A stretch of 16,129 nt of DNA, taken from Mycoplasmataceae bacterium (GTDB lineage Bacteria > Bacillota_I > Bacilli_A > Mycoplasmatales > Mycoplasmoidaceae). The DNA is taken from NCBI GenBank assembly GCA_031278855.1, contig JAITJR010000023.1, positions 1 to 16,129 on the forward strand, read 5' to 3'. A model generated the notes under the pieces. That model was not told the DNA's origin. It did no database searches and saw only the letters and a program-made list of their open reading frames with translations. Of the stretch, positions 1 through 7,505 are shown piece after piece; within the stretch, counting starts at the first letter, position 1, and every line of letters begins with the position of its first letter. Both the position numbers and the translations under genes were made by a program.

Positions 1-293
1 AAAGCCAAAAATCATTCTGGTGCTTGAGTTGGATCAATTGTTTGTTTCATTGTCTTTTTAATGATAGTGTATTTAGAGTGAGTTTTAAAAACAATCTCGT
101 CAACTGCAAGTTGAATTTCATCACAACAGTTTTTTCAAGATTTAATGCTGTCAAAGTGAATCAGGAGTTCGTTGGTTGTTTCATTAGTCTGTTCTTTGGA
201 GTTATATTTCTGGCAGATGGCACGAATAGTTTCTAGTTCATCCGCAAATTCACGCGGTGAGATCACTAAAATTCGATAAATGTTATGACTCAT
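1..293 (-). CDS. Hypothetical protein, partial (left copy of an inverted duplicate)
   Basis: The gene starts at ATG 293 and runs off the left edge, giving the first 97 residues (MSHNIYRILVISPREFADEL at the N-terminus). Codon 53 and codon 94 are TGA and are read as Trp. The protein is hydrophilic, with no signal peptide or membrane segment. I do not recognise its family. It matches the plus-strand protein at 15712-16059 with about 9 substitutions in 97 residues, and the DNA has about 20 mismatches in 293 positions. Both copies keep the frame and conservative changes, which suggests both are or recently were functional. The start fits because the two copies stay alike up to and through it. A short palindrome lies directly upstream (301-322). 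The function is unknown. Confidence 0.6.
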
Positions 294-300
294 TGTTTGA

Positions 301-322
301 TTAATCTCTCTCTATAGATTAA
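301..322. promoter_or_regulatory. Palindrome in front of the hypothetical gene (left copy)
   Basis: TTAATCT (301-307) and AGATTAA (316-322) form a perfect 7-bp inverted repeat around an 8-nt centre. It lies 7 bases upstream of the ATG at 293. The right-hand copy has the same arms with a 6-nt centre. It could be an operator or an RNA hairpin limiting ribosome access; no experiment is implied. Confidence 0.4.
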
Positions 323-414
323 TAGACATAAAAAATAAAATATGACTATCAAATTTAAAGAAAAGCACACATTAATTATTGAATTTTAGTTTTATCTAGT
401 CTCATTTGTAATTT

Positions 415-463
415 TAATTAACACAAGTTAATTATTTCCCCACAAAAATGGAGTGTGGGGAAA
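415..463. promoter_or_regulatory. Two abutting perfect stem-loops
   Basis: TAATTAAC (415-422) pairs with GTTAATTA (427-434) around a 4-nt loop. The very next base begins TTTCCCCACA (435-444), which pairs with TGTGGGGAAA (454-463) around a 9-nt loop. They lie between divergent genes, 15 bp upstream of the -35 box of the mini-gene at 536, so a terminator role for converging genes is unlikely. A double operator or a small structured RNA are possible readings. Confidence 0.5.
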
Positions 464-478
464 ATTGTGGTAAAAAAT

Positions 479-507
479 TTGACATTAATTTCTTTATGAT
501 ATATATT
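479..507 (+). promoter_or_regulatory. Sigma-70-type promoter of the NrdD-like mini-gene
   Basis: TTGACA at 479-484 and TATATT at 502-507 are separated by exactly 17 bp, a near-consensus promoter. A strong ribosome binding site AAAAGGAG (521-528) follows, 7 bases before the ATG at 536. These signals show that the very small downstream gene is genuinely expressed. Confidence 0.75.
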
Positions 508-535
508 AATTGTAAATTAGAAAAGGAGATCTACA

Positions 536-721
536 ATGTCATGTAAAGTAACATATTTATCGCCATCCGATAAAGCGTGCCCTATCTGTGGGTCGCACAA
601 CATTCAATCTATTAGTAGAGTCACAGGATATCTATCATTAGATGAAAGATTTGGTCCTGGTAAGATTGAAGAACGGGCTGTTCGTATTGATCATAATAGT
701 CAGCACCGTAACAATTACTAA
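536..721 (+). CDS. Stand-alone glycyl-radical C-terminal domain of class III ribonucleotide reductase (NrdD-like)
   Basis: This is a complete 61-residue protein with its own promoter, ribosome binding site and terminator. Residues 15-19 (CPICG) resemble one half of the zinc ribbon near the NrdD C-terminus. Residues 28-33 (RVTGYL) match the glycyl-radical loop of anaerobic ribonucleoside-triphosphate reductase, with Gly31 as the predicted radical site. The following GPGKIEERAVRIDH stretch fits the conserved GK..E...R..H tail of that family. Whole NrdD is about 600-700 residues, so this is only the extreme C-terminus; no main NrdD chain lies next to it. The usual second Cys pair is absent; Cys3 could help bind metal. 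By analogy with the small GrcA/YfiD protein that repairs pyruvate formate-lyase, it could be a separate radical subunit or spare part of NrdD (inference). A gene remnant is possible but its clean expression signals argue against it. Confidence 0.65.
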   Translation: MSCKVTYLSPSDKACPICGSHNIQSISRVTGYLSLDERFGPGKIEERAVRIDHNSQHRNNY

Positions 722-730
722 ATAATTCAA

Positions 731-786
731 TAAAACACGACATCCTACACTAAGATTCATAAAATTTTATTTAGTGTCGTGTTTTA
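731..786. terminator. Bidirectional rho-independent terminator
   Basis: The outer stem TAAAACACGA (731-740) pairs with TCGTGTTTTA (777-786), and the inner CACTAA (748-753) pairs with TTAGTG (771-776). The A/T-rich outer arms give a U-run in both directions. It lies between the stop of the NrdD-like gene (721) and the stop of the converging membrane-protein gene (784), so it serves both. Confidence 0.8.
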
Positions 787-1974
787 TTGTTTACGATTAT
801 GCGAACGATATTGTTTGATTTGACTAATAGTCAACGAACCAAAACCAAAAATACCAATGATGGCTGGAAGATAATTGGATCAACAACGTCACACCATAAT
901 AGAATTATTAATCAAGTGTTGAGCTTCTTCGTTTTTAGGTAGCCCTCCCACTCTTGACATAAATTCTTGCATAATTCACTCAATGGACAATTCACCACCT
1001 GGAAGCGGTACAAAACGATTGGCTGTTGTAGTGACGTTGGCTACGTTAAAAAAGCGGAACCAATTATTGTTATTAATATAGAAAGGAGCGGCATCTCAGC
1101 ATGCCAGATATTGTAGCGATCAGACAATCGTAAAATATAAGTAAAATTCATTAATAATGACAATTAACAAGATAATAATGGTGGTTTTCCAAAATTTTAG
1201 CATGATCAAAAATTCTTTTTGTAGTTTGGCGTCAACGACATAGGTTTGATAAGTTTGTTCCTTGGTATGATAAGAAAGTCTTAAAAGCTTTTTAAAACGA
1301 TTAAAAATACGTGATGTTAAATAGTGTAATTTACGTGAAAAACCAGAAATAATCATAAATGCTAAAGCAATAAAATTAATGGTAATTCCAATTAACATCA
1401 AGATAAAGACAATCAATCCATTTTGTGGGTCGCTGACATTACTACCAAAAATATCTTGTCATTTAGTAATAATTCAAATAAATGATGGCAAAGTTATGAA
1501 TAGTTGTGCTGTTTCTCATAATAAATCATTACAAACAGTGATTGCTGAAGCTTTGGAAGTACTGATGCCGTGGGTTTTAAGTCAAAATATTGTATAGGGA
1601 TCACTAATAAAATTAGCAGGAGTAACTGTTCTTAAAAATGAAATCGTCGTAGCATACATGACTTTATCTCAAAATTTAACTTGGTAACCTAATCGCTTCA
1701 ATTTAATCGTGATGGTAATAGCACAACAGAAAAAAGTTCACGGAATGAATAGCAGTAATAAACTAAATCATAATCATCCCAATTGATTCGAAAAGCCTCC
1801 GATTAGTTGTTTTAATAATTTATCCCAATGAATGCGGAGAATATAAACTAAAGTTAAAGCAATTAAAATAATCGATAGAAAAAATGCTAAAACAATAATA
1901 ATTGTATTACGCTTAGAGAAAAATCTTCGATTACTTTGCGATTCAAGATCGGCATCGTTTTTTGTATTTATCAC
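784..1974 (-). CDS. LPG-synthase-TM / UPF0104 family integral membrane protein
   Basis: This 396-residue protein has many hydrophobic segments: about 22-46 (NTIIIVLAFFLSIILIALTL...), about 68-92, a central pair, and more near the C-terminus. It contains several TGA Trp codons. Near the C-terminus residues 323-327 (PLPGG) followed by Glu328 and Glu332 resemble the P.PGG.G..E signature of the lysylphosphatidylglycerol synthase transmembrane (YbhN/AglD2-like, UPF0104) family. That family is related to the flippase half of MprF and is common in mollicutes. No cytosolic aminoacyl-transferase domain follows, so lipid aminoacylation cannot be inferred. A lipid or glycolipid handling role is more cautious. 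The start is GTG at 1974: a TAG sits directly upstream in frame and no ATG occurs in the N-terminal part. It is divergent from galU. Confidence 0.7.
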
Positions 1975-1980
1975 CTAAAT

Positions 1981-1986
1981 ATTATA
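1981..1986 (-). promoter_or_regulatory. -10 box implying a leaderless mRNA
   Basis: On the minus strand this reads TATAAT, ending 6 nt before the GTG start at 1974. Transcription would begin about at the start codon, leaving no room for a ribosome binding site, and none is visible. No good -35 element is seen. Confidence 0.4.
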
Positions 1987-2032
1987 TTTGTTTAATATAC
2001 TAATTGATAATTAGGTAGTAATAAGAATACTT

Positions 2033-2932
2033 ATGTCTGGGACTAAAATCACTAAAGCCATTATCCCTGCCGCCGGTTTAGGTTCACGTTTTTTGCCTGC
2101 TACCAAATCAATTCCTAAAGAAATGATTCCGATTTTAGATACACCCACAATTGATCTAATTGTTCAGGAAGCGGTTCAAAGTGGTATTACGGATATTTTA
2201 ATTATTGTTTCGTTTACCAAAAGTGCAATTAGTAATTTTTATCGTCATAACGCTAAGTTAGAGAGATATTTAATTAGTAAAAATAAAAATGATCTATGTG
2301 AAAAAATTAGAAAAATTGGGTTAGGTGTCAAAATTCGTTTTAAATATCAGGTGTCTCCTAAAGGATTAGGGCATGCAATATATTTGGCCAAAAAATTTGT
2401 GAAAAATCAACCGTTTGCTGTTTTATTGGGGGATGATGTTATTTTAAAAAATGATGCACATGCATCCCCAGCTATTCAACAATTAATGAAAGTTTACGAT
2501 CGATATCACCAATCAGTTGTGGGTGTTAAAAATGTTAATAAAAGTGAAGTGGATAAGTATGGGATCGTCGAACCAAAAAAATATCTCAACACCAAGTTAT
2601 GTGAAATTAATACAATGATTGAAAAACCTAATGTAAAAAAAGCCCCAAGTACACTAGCTATTACTGGCAGATATATTTTGACTCCAGAAATTTTTAAATA
2701 TTTAGCAATGCAAAAGATTGGCGTCGGTGGCGAAATTCAATTAACAGATGCGATTATAAATTTATTAAGTGAACAAAAAGTTTATGCACTTAATTATAAT
2801 GGTAATCATTATGATATTGGTTCTAAAAGTGGCTTAGTGAAAGCCACCATTGATTTTGCTTTGAACGATAGTCAAATGCATAGTGAAATATCGACACATA
2901 TTTTAAATTTAGCCAAAAATCTTAAGAAATAA
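2033..2932 (+). CDS. galU: UTP-glucose-1-phosphate uridylyltransferase
   Basis: This complete 299-residue cytosolic enzyme has the normal family length. It makes UDP-glucose from UTP and glucose-1-phosphate. The N-terminal nucleotide-binding signature AAGLGSRFLPATKSIPKEM (residues 13-31) is intact. LLGDDV (131-136) carries the metal/sugar-nucleotide aspartates. MIEKP (195-199), a GGEIQLTDA stretch (232-240) and YDIGSKSG (260-267) are all typical of GalU. In mollicutes UDP-glucose feeds glycolipid and capsule synthesis. No adjacent glycosyltransferase is present, though the divergent neighbour is a membrane protein of a lipid-handling family. A TATACT box at 1996-2001 is a plausible -10. The ribosome binding site is weak (TAGGTAG, 2012-2018). 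The 3' end faces the lipoprotein gene across 39 bp. Confidence 0.93.
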   Translation: MSGTKITKAIIPAAGLGSRFLPATKSIPKEMIPILDTPTIDLIVQEAVQSGITDILIIVSFTKSAISNFYRHNAKLERYLISKNKNDLCEKIRKIGLGVKIRFKYQVSPKGLGHAIYLAKKFVKNQPFAVLLGDDVILKNDAHASPAIQQLMKVYDRYHQSVVGVKNVNKSEVDKYGIVEPKKYLNTKLCEINTMIEKPNVKKAPSTLAITGRYILTPEIFKYLAMQKIGVGGEIQLTDAIINLLSEQKVYALNYNGNHYDIGSKSGLVKATIDFALNDSQMHSEISTHILNLAKNLKK

Positions 2933-2971
2933 TGTCGAGTGCGGAACAAAAATAAATTGAGCGACTAATTA

Positions 2972-4717
2972 CTATTTAACATCAGGCAGAATAAAATAAT
3001 ATTCTGGTAAACCTTTGCTTTTTAACCAATCGTAAAAAGCCGAATTTGATACACTACCGATATTCATAACATAACCTTTTGGATATCCACTTGGCTCAGC
3101 CGTAATATTTGTTACATCAGCAAAAGCTTCGGAATCAACATTAACATCAGGCAATGTATCGTAATTACCTACAATTAGTTGTGTTTTTATCCATGAAAAC
3201 GCATTTTTACCAATATTGGTAAGCTTTTTAGGCAAGTTTAGAGTAGGGGTCGTAACATTTATTCCACTACTGGCTCAAAATGTAGATTTTCCAACTTTTT
3301 CTAGCGAAGATGGCAAAATTAGATTATTGATATTTATGTTATTTCCACCTGAAAAAAGCCCACTATCGTCGTTGGTTGCTTTATCATTTCCAATTTGTTT
3401 TGTCCCCTCCGCAAATGTTAAACTGCCAGATAGTGAGGATCCTGTAAAGGCAGCATCACCACCATCATTCACTTTTAACCATGTCTTACAAGGAGTTGCA
3501 ACCGCACCTGGCAAAGCAACTTCGCTAGGTACGATTAGATTTGTGGCTGAAAAATGATTATTGCGGTTTGTGGATGCATAAGCATAACAATCTTCGTTTA
3601 GATCATTTTTAGTAATGGTTTGATCGTAATCTAACGCGCCACTTGTTCTTCCTTCTCAATCAGAACCATCAGCACTTTTATAAACGGATGGTTGTGGAAT
3701 AGCTTCGATAGTAATAGTGATTGAAAAATTTGCACTAGTTATTGGAACGCCGCCATCAGAAGTATAAGTTGCTTTTATGTCAATTTGTTGAGTAGTAGCA
3801 TCATCTTTTAATTTCAATATACCAATGCCATCAGTTCCGTTTTCGATTTCTACACCCGTAGATGAACCAGCAATTGCTCATGATATATTTTCTTTTATTC
3901 AATAATTATTTTGATCGTGCACAATAAAACGGGCAGCATTATCATTAGCTTCGCCACTATAACCTTTTATAGTAGCTGGACCTACTATTGCAATATTAGT
4001 GGGTGTTAATTGCGGAGCATTAGTAATCTTGATACCAACTGCTTTAGTATCAAAAATACTACTAACACTATTTAAAACACACTTAATGGTAATCGTATCA
4101 TTAATTCCGCTTTGTACTTGATTACTAAATACTAAGTGACCGTTGGTATCAATGCTAACACCAACTGGAGCGGTGCCATCAATAGTTCATGTTACCTGAC
4201 TATTTGTTAATAATTTATCATCAGCCATGGCTTGATAAGTGGCGACAGCGTTATTCGCTACTCCTGTAGTGCCTGAAACATTATCTAAGCCTTGGATCTT
4301 AATATTTTTAATTTGTGGTGGGTTCTTTACTTCAAATATTAGATTAACAGATTTTTTGAATCCAACTACACTAACTTTGATGTTTCAAGTACCAGTTGTG
4401 ACTCCAAATGCTTTGATTTTATAAGTGCCTAATTTATCTACCTGAGAATTTTTGGTTCATACAAAACCATTAGATGATTCAGTACCACGAGTAAACTCAA
4501 TTTTAGGAGTAACTCACTTAGGCACATTCACTTCATATACATGTAGTAAGATGCTGCTGTTGTCGTCTTTTACTAGTGCTTCAGTGTCTAGAAAAGCATA
4601 AACACTAGCGTCTCCAGTTTTTTCTGCACAACTAGTAGCATTCACACCAACTGTTAGTCCTAATATCCCTAGTGTAGATATGGAGCTAATGATTTTAATT
4701 AACTTGATTTTTTTCAT
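2972..4717 (-). CDS. Large surface lipoprotein with Ig-like modules and BspA-type leucine-rich repeats
   Basis: This 581-residue protein is continuous through several TGA Trp codons. The N-terminus MKKIKLIKIISSISTLGILG is a lysine-rich start plus hydrophobic core ending at Cys30 (ATSC), a relaxed mollicute lipobox. It is therefore probably lipid-anchored on the outer face of the membrane. Residues about 60-350 hold several beta-rich modules with bacterial Ig-like character, for example NAVATYQAMADDKLLTNSQV followed by VTWTIDG. The C-terminal part (from about 446) contains LILPSSLEKVGKSTF at 466-480 and a following LPKKLTNIGKNAFSW. This is the L-P.sL..Ig..aF pattern of BspA/LRR_5 repeats found in host-binding surface proteins. 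The ribosome binding site GAGGAAG lies at 4722-4728. An adhesin role is an inference. It converges on galU and looks monocistronic. Confidence 0.75.
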
Positions 4718-4760
4718 TTTTCTTCCTCATTCTTAATTTTTACTCATCGCAACAAAAATA

Positions 4761-4793
4761 AGACTTTTCAAAACTTTTTGAAGGTAAAAGTCT
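4761..4793 (-). promoter_or_regulatory. Hairpin in the leader of the lipoprotein gene
   Basis: AGACTTTT (4761-4768) and AAAAGTCT (4786-4793) form a perfect 8-bp inverted repeat. An inner TTCAAAA/TTTTTGAA pair offers an alternative fold. On the minus strand the stem is followed by TTATTTTTG, which is terminator-like. A TATATT (-10 candidate) at 4802-4807 would place the hairpin at the 5' end of the mRNA. Attenuation or mRNA stabilisation are both possible. Confidence 0.4.
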
Positions 4794-4957
4794 AATTTTT
4801 AAATATATAGAGCACAAAAAAATAACGACGGTATCGCTGTGTCTACTGCTCTCTACTATTTAGTTGCGTAAAAATATTATACAGGAGGTGCTGCTCGATT
4901 TACTGTATAAAAATTAATTTCTCAAGGGTACTGATTGAGTTAGCAAAATTAAATTTA
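4794..4957. other. Structured intergenic stretch without a gene
   Basis: No coding region is supported between the lipoprotein start (4717) and the stop of the radical subunit gene (5028). Several perfect inverted repeats occur: AGAGCA (4809-4814) with TGCTCT (4847-4852); TTATACAG (4877-4884) with CTGTATAA (4903-4910); and CTCAA (4921-4925) with TTGAG (4935-4939). They could be operators or parts of a small RNA. I do not recognise a known riboswitch. Confidence 0.4.
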
Positions 4958-5008
4958 AAAAAACACGAGTTTTTTCATAATTTCTCACGATTAGCAATTC
5001 GCTAGTCG
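4958..5008 (-). terminator. Terminator of the pyruvate formate-lyase operon
   Basis: Reading the minus strand after the stop at 5028, the first hairpin is CGACTAGC...GCTAATCG (5008-4988; 8 bp with one G-U pair). The second is an A/T stem AAAAAAC with GTTTTTT (4975-4969 with 4964-4958) whose 3' arm is itself a U-run. The pair fits a rho-independent terminator. Confidence 0.55.
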
Positions 5009-5027
5009 AGGATTAGTTGCCATTTTT

Positions 5028-5267
5028 TTAAAAATGTTCATGAAAAGTACGTTTAATAATGTCATTTTGTTGGTCTTTTGATAATTTAATAAAGTTAACA
5101 GCATAGCCACTAATACGGACAGTTAATTGCGGATATTTGTCAGGATGTTTTTGTGCATCTACTAAAGTTTCACGATTTAATACATTGACGTTTAAATGGT
5201 GTGCCCCTTTTTCAAAGTAGCCATCCAATAAAGCTACCAAATTTTCTTGTTGTTTTTTATTAGTCAT
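5028..5267 (-). CDS. Pyruvate formate-lyase, separate glycyl-radical subunit
   Basis: This 79-residue protein matches only the C-terminal glycyl-radical domain of Pfl[21 protein letters not shown] (12-31) is the family's domain entry. Residues 51-56 (RISGYA) form the radical loop with Gly54 as the predicted radical carrier. QLTV (47-50) and [10 protein letters not shown] at the end also match PflB. It has its own start (ATG at 5267) and a strong Shine-Dalgarno AAAGGAAAG (5280-5272). The start overlaps the end of the main PFL gene by 8 bases (ATGACTAA), which implies translational coupling. It resembles GrcA/YfiD in architecture, but here it appears to be the only copy of the domain and must complement the main subunit in trans. 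A recent frameshift is the alternative, but the well-placed ribosome site and the extra tail on the main subunit argue against it. Confidence 0.85.
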   Translation of the reverse strand: MTNKKQQENLVALLDGYFEKGAHHLNVNVLNRETLVDAQKHPDKYPQLTVRISGYAVNFIKLSKDQQNDIIKRTFHEHF

Positions 5268-7380
5268 ATTTCTTTCCTTTTTTAATTTTATTTTTACGTG
5301 GTTTTTGAACTTGATCCACATCAAATACATCGCCGTGATTGATCACAAATTCATGGGTATTACCTAGAGCGTTAGGAACGATGCTAAATGTGTTAGATAT
5401 GCCATCAGACGCATGTTTAAATGGTATTTTTGCCACCGAAGATAGTGATGCAATGGCTCCCATTTGGTCGCGGCCGTGCATCGGATTAGCACCTGGGGCA
5501 AATGGTTCGCCACCTTTACGTCCGTCTGGAGTGGCACCAGTATTGCGACCATACATTACATTCGAAGTAATCGTTAACACGGAAGTAGTTAATTCCGAGT
5601 GACGATAAGTATGATGACGTTTTAACATATTAACAAATAATTTTAATACATCCTGAGCAAGACTATCGACAGCATCATCATCGTTTCCATATTTGGGGTA
5701 GTCACCTTCAACACGATAATCAATCGCGATATAACGATCAGTATTAGGAATTTGTTTTCAAATCGGGTGTACTTTAGCATATTTAATGGCCGACAGTGAA
5801 TCAGCTACAACTGATAAACCAGCAATTCCAGTTGCAAAAAAACGATGGATATGAAAGTCGTATAAAGCCATTTGACACGCTTCATAATAATATTTATCAT
5901 GCATATAGTGAATGATATTAAGTGTTTTAATATATAGAGAAGCCAATCAGCGTAACACTACTAAATAACGTTCCCAAATTTCATTAAAGTTCAACGGCTT
6001 GTTAATATCTAGTTGTCCTTGCCGTGGACCAATTTGATATTCGGGGTAGATTTCATCAAAACCACCATTAATTGCGTATAGTAATGCTTTAGCCAAATTC
6101 GCTCGAGCTCCAAAAAATTGCATTTGCTTACCAATTTTCATAGGAGAAACACAACAAGCAATACCATAATCATCACCATGTGTAACACGCATTAAATCAT
6201 CGGATTCATATTGAATTGATGAATATAAAATGGAATATTTAGCACAAAATTCTTTAAATTTTTTTGGTAATCGTTTGGATCAAAGTACTGTTAAATTAGG
6301 TTCAGGAGCAGGACCCATATTTGCTAATGTGTGTAACATACGGAATGATGTTTTGGTTACTAAGGTTCTTCCGTCGATGCCCATACCACCAACTGATTCT
6401 GTTGCTCAAATTGGATCACCTGCAAATAAATCGTTATATTCAGGGGTGCGCATAAAACGAACAATCCGCAATTTCATCACCAAATGGTCAATTAATTCCT
6501 GAGCTTGTTTTTCGTTAATTAATTTCTTTTTTAAGTCTCTTTGTAGATAAATGTCTAAGAAAGTGGAAATTCGTCCAATTGACATAGCAGCACCATTCTG
6601 ATCTTTGATTGCCGCCAAGTAGCCATAGTAAGTTCATTGCATCGCTTGTTGTGCATTTTTGGCAGGAAAAGAAATATCGTGTCCATAGACTGCTGCCATG
6701 CGTTTCATTGCTTCCAATGCTCGAATCTGATCAGATGATTCTTCGCGTAAACGAATTACATCATCACTCATGTCATAGGGAATGAGATTTCTGGTGGCAC
6801 GTTTTTCAGCAATTAGATAATCTATTCCATATAGAGCGACACGACGATAATCACCAATAATCCGACCACGAGAATAAGTATCAGGTAATCCTGTAATAAT
6901 GTGTAAATGTCTAGCTTTACGCATTTCCTCGGTGTAGGCATCAAACACCCCTTGGTTATGAGTTTTACGATATTTAGTGTAAATTTCATCAATCACTGGG
7001 TTGGTTTTAAAGCCAAAAGCTTTGGCAGCTTGTTGTGCTGTTCTTACTCCACCAATTGGCATATAAGCTCGTTTGAAAGGTTCATCAGTTTGCAGACCGA
7101 CAATTTTTTCTAGTTTTTTATCTAAATATCCAGGACCAAAAGCATCGACAAACGAAACACGTTGATCCATGTTTAAGACACCGCCATTTTTACGTTCTGT
7201 TTCCATTAACTTTAGTACTTTATTCCATAATTTTTTGGTATTTTCAGTGGGAGTCATCAAAAAACTATCATCACCTTCATAAGGTTGATAATTTGTTTGA
7301 ATAAAATCTCTGATGTCCACTTCGTTACATCAGAAACCAGGAGTGAATCCTTCTCATTCTTTAAATCACTTTTTAATCAC
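5260..7380 (-). CDS. pflB: Pyruvate formate-lyase main (catalytic barrel) subunit, lacking its own radical domain
   Basis: This 706-residue protein is continuous through many TGA Trp codons. It converts pyruvate and CoA to formate and acetyl-CoA in the anaerobic cytosol. The N-terminus has [20 protein letters not shown], which aligns with the start of E. coli PFL; this fixes the GTG at 7380, preceded by GAGAGG, rather than later codons. IACCVSP carries the catalytic pair Cys409-Cys410. The long match continues through [51 protein letters not shown] and FSIVPNALG. Where canonical PFL runs on into the radical domain, this chain instead has a lysine-rich tail ([14 protein letters not shown]) and stops at 5260. 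The codons of that tail embed the ribosome binding site of the next gene. The PFL-activating enzyme is not in the window. Confidence 0.92.
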
Positions 7381-7400
7381 AAAAAACCTCTCGTTAAATA

Positions 7401-7406
7401 ATTATA
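7401..7406 (-). promoter_or_regulatory. -10 box of the pyruvate formate-lyase operon
   Basis: The minus strand reads TATAAT, 20 nt upstream of the GTG at 7380, with GAGAGG as ribosome binding site in between. The -35 region is poor. The 125-bp gap to ispG must also hold the ispG promoter, which I cannot place. Confidence 0.45.
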
Positions 7407-7505
7407 CTTTCTATATTGTAACTGTTTCACCGTAATGCTAATTAATGTTTGATGATCCGTGCACTTTATGTGAAAATATGCATTAACATGATAGGATTTT
7501 ATATT

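Larger units (their letters stand above)
1..343. repeat. Left arm of a ~343-bp inverted repeat (cut by window edge)
   Basis: Reverse-complementing this stretch reproduces 15664-16004. The match covers the start of the hypothetical gene and about 50 bp of its upstream region, and ends abruptly at 343. By eye there are about 21 mismatches plus one 2-base indel. The arm probably continues beyond the left edge. Confidence 0.85.

Noticed and set aside
24..236. Plus-strand reading frame of about 70 codons opposite the left hypothetical gene
   Set aside because: The same shadow appears opposite the right copy (15769-15981). The minus/plus genes with conserved substitutions and TGA Trp explain it.
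3216..3557. Plus-strand open frame inside the lipoprotein gene
   Set aside because: Shadow of the minus-strand lipoprotein, whose frame is continuous from 4717 to 2972 with a signal peptide and repeats.
4809..4852. Riboswitch or T-box in the lipoprotein leader
   Set aside because: Inverted repeats are present but I cannot identify a conserved core such as a specifier loop or T-box sequence.
5260..5330. Simple sequencing or mutational frameshift in pflB
   Set aside because: The downstream frame has its own ATG with a strong, well-spaced ribosome site, and the main chain carries an extra lysine-rich tail not found in fused PFL. Not fully excluded without reads.
7449..7505. Longer ispG start at 7449
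   Set aside because: The extra 19 residues have no family match, and the ATG at 7506 has AGGA at a suitable distance.
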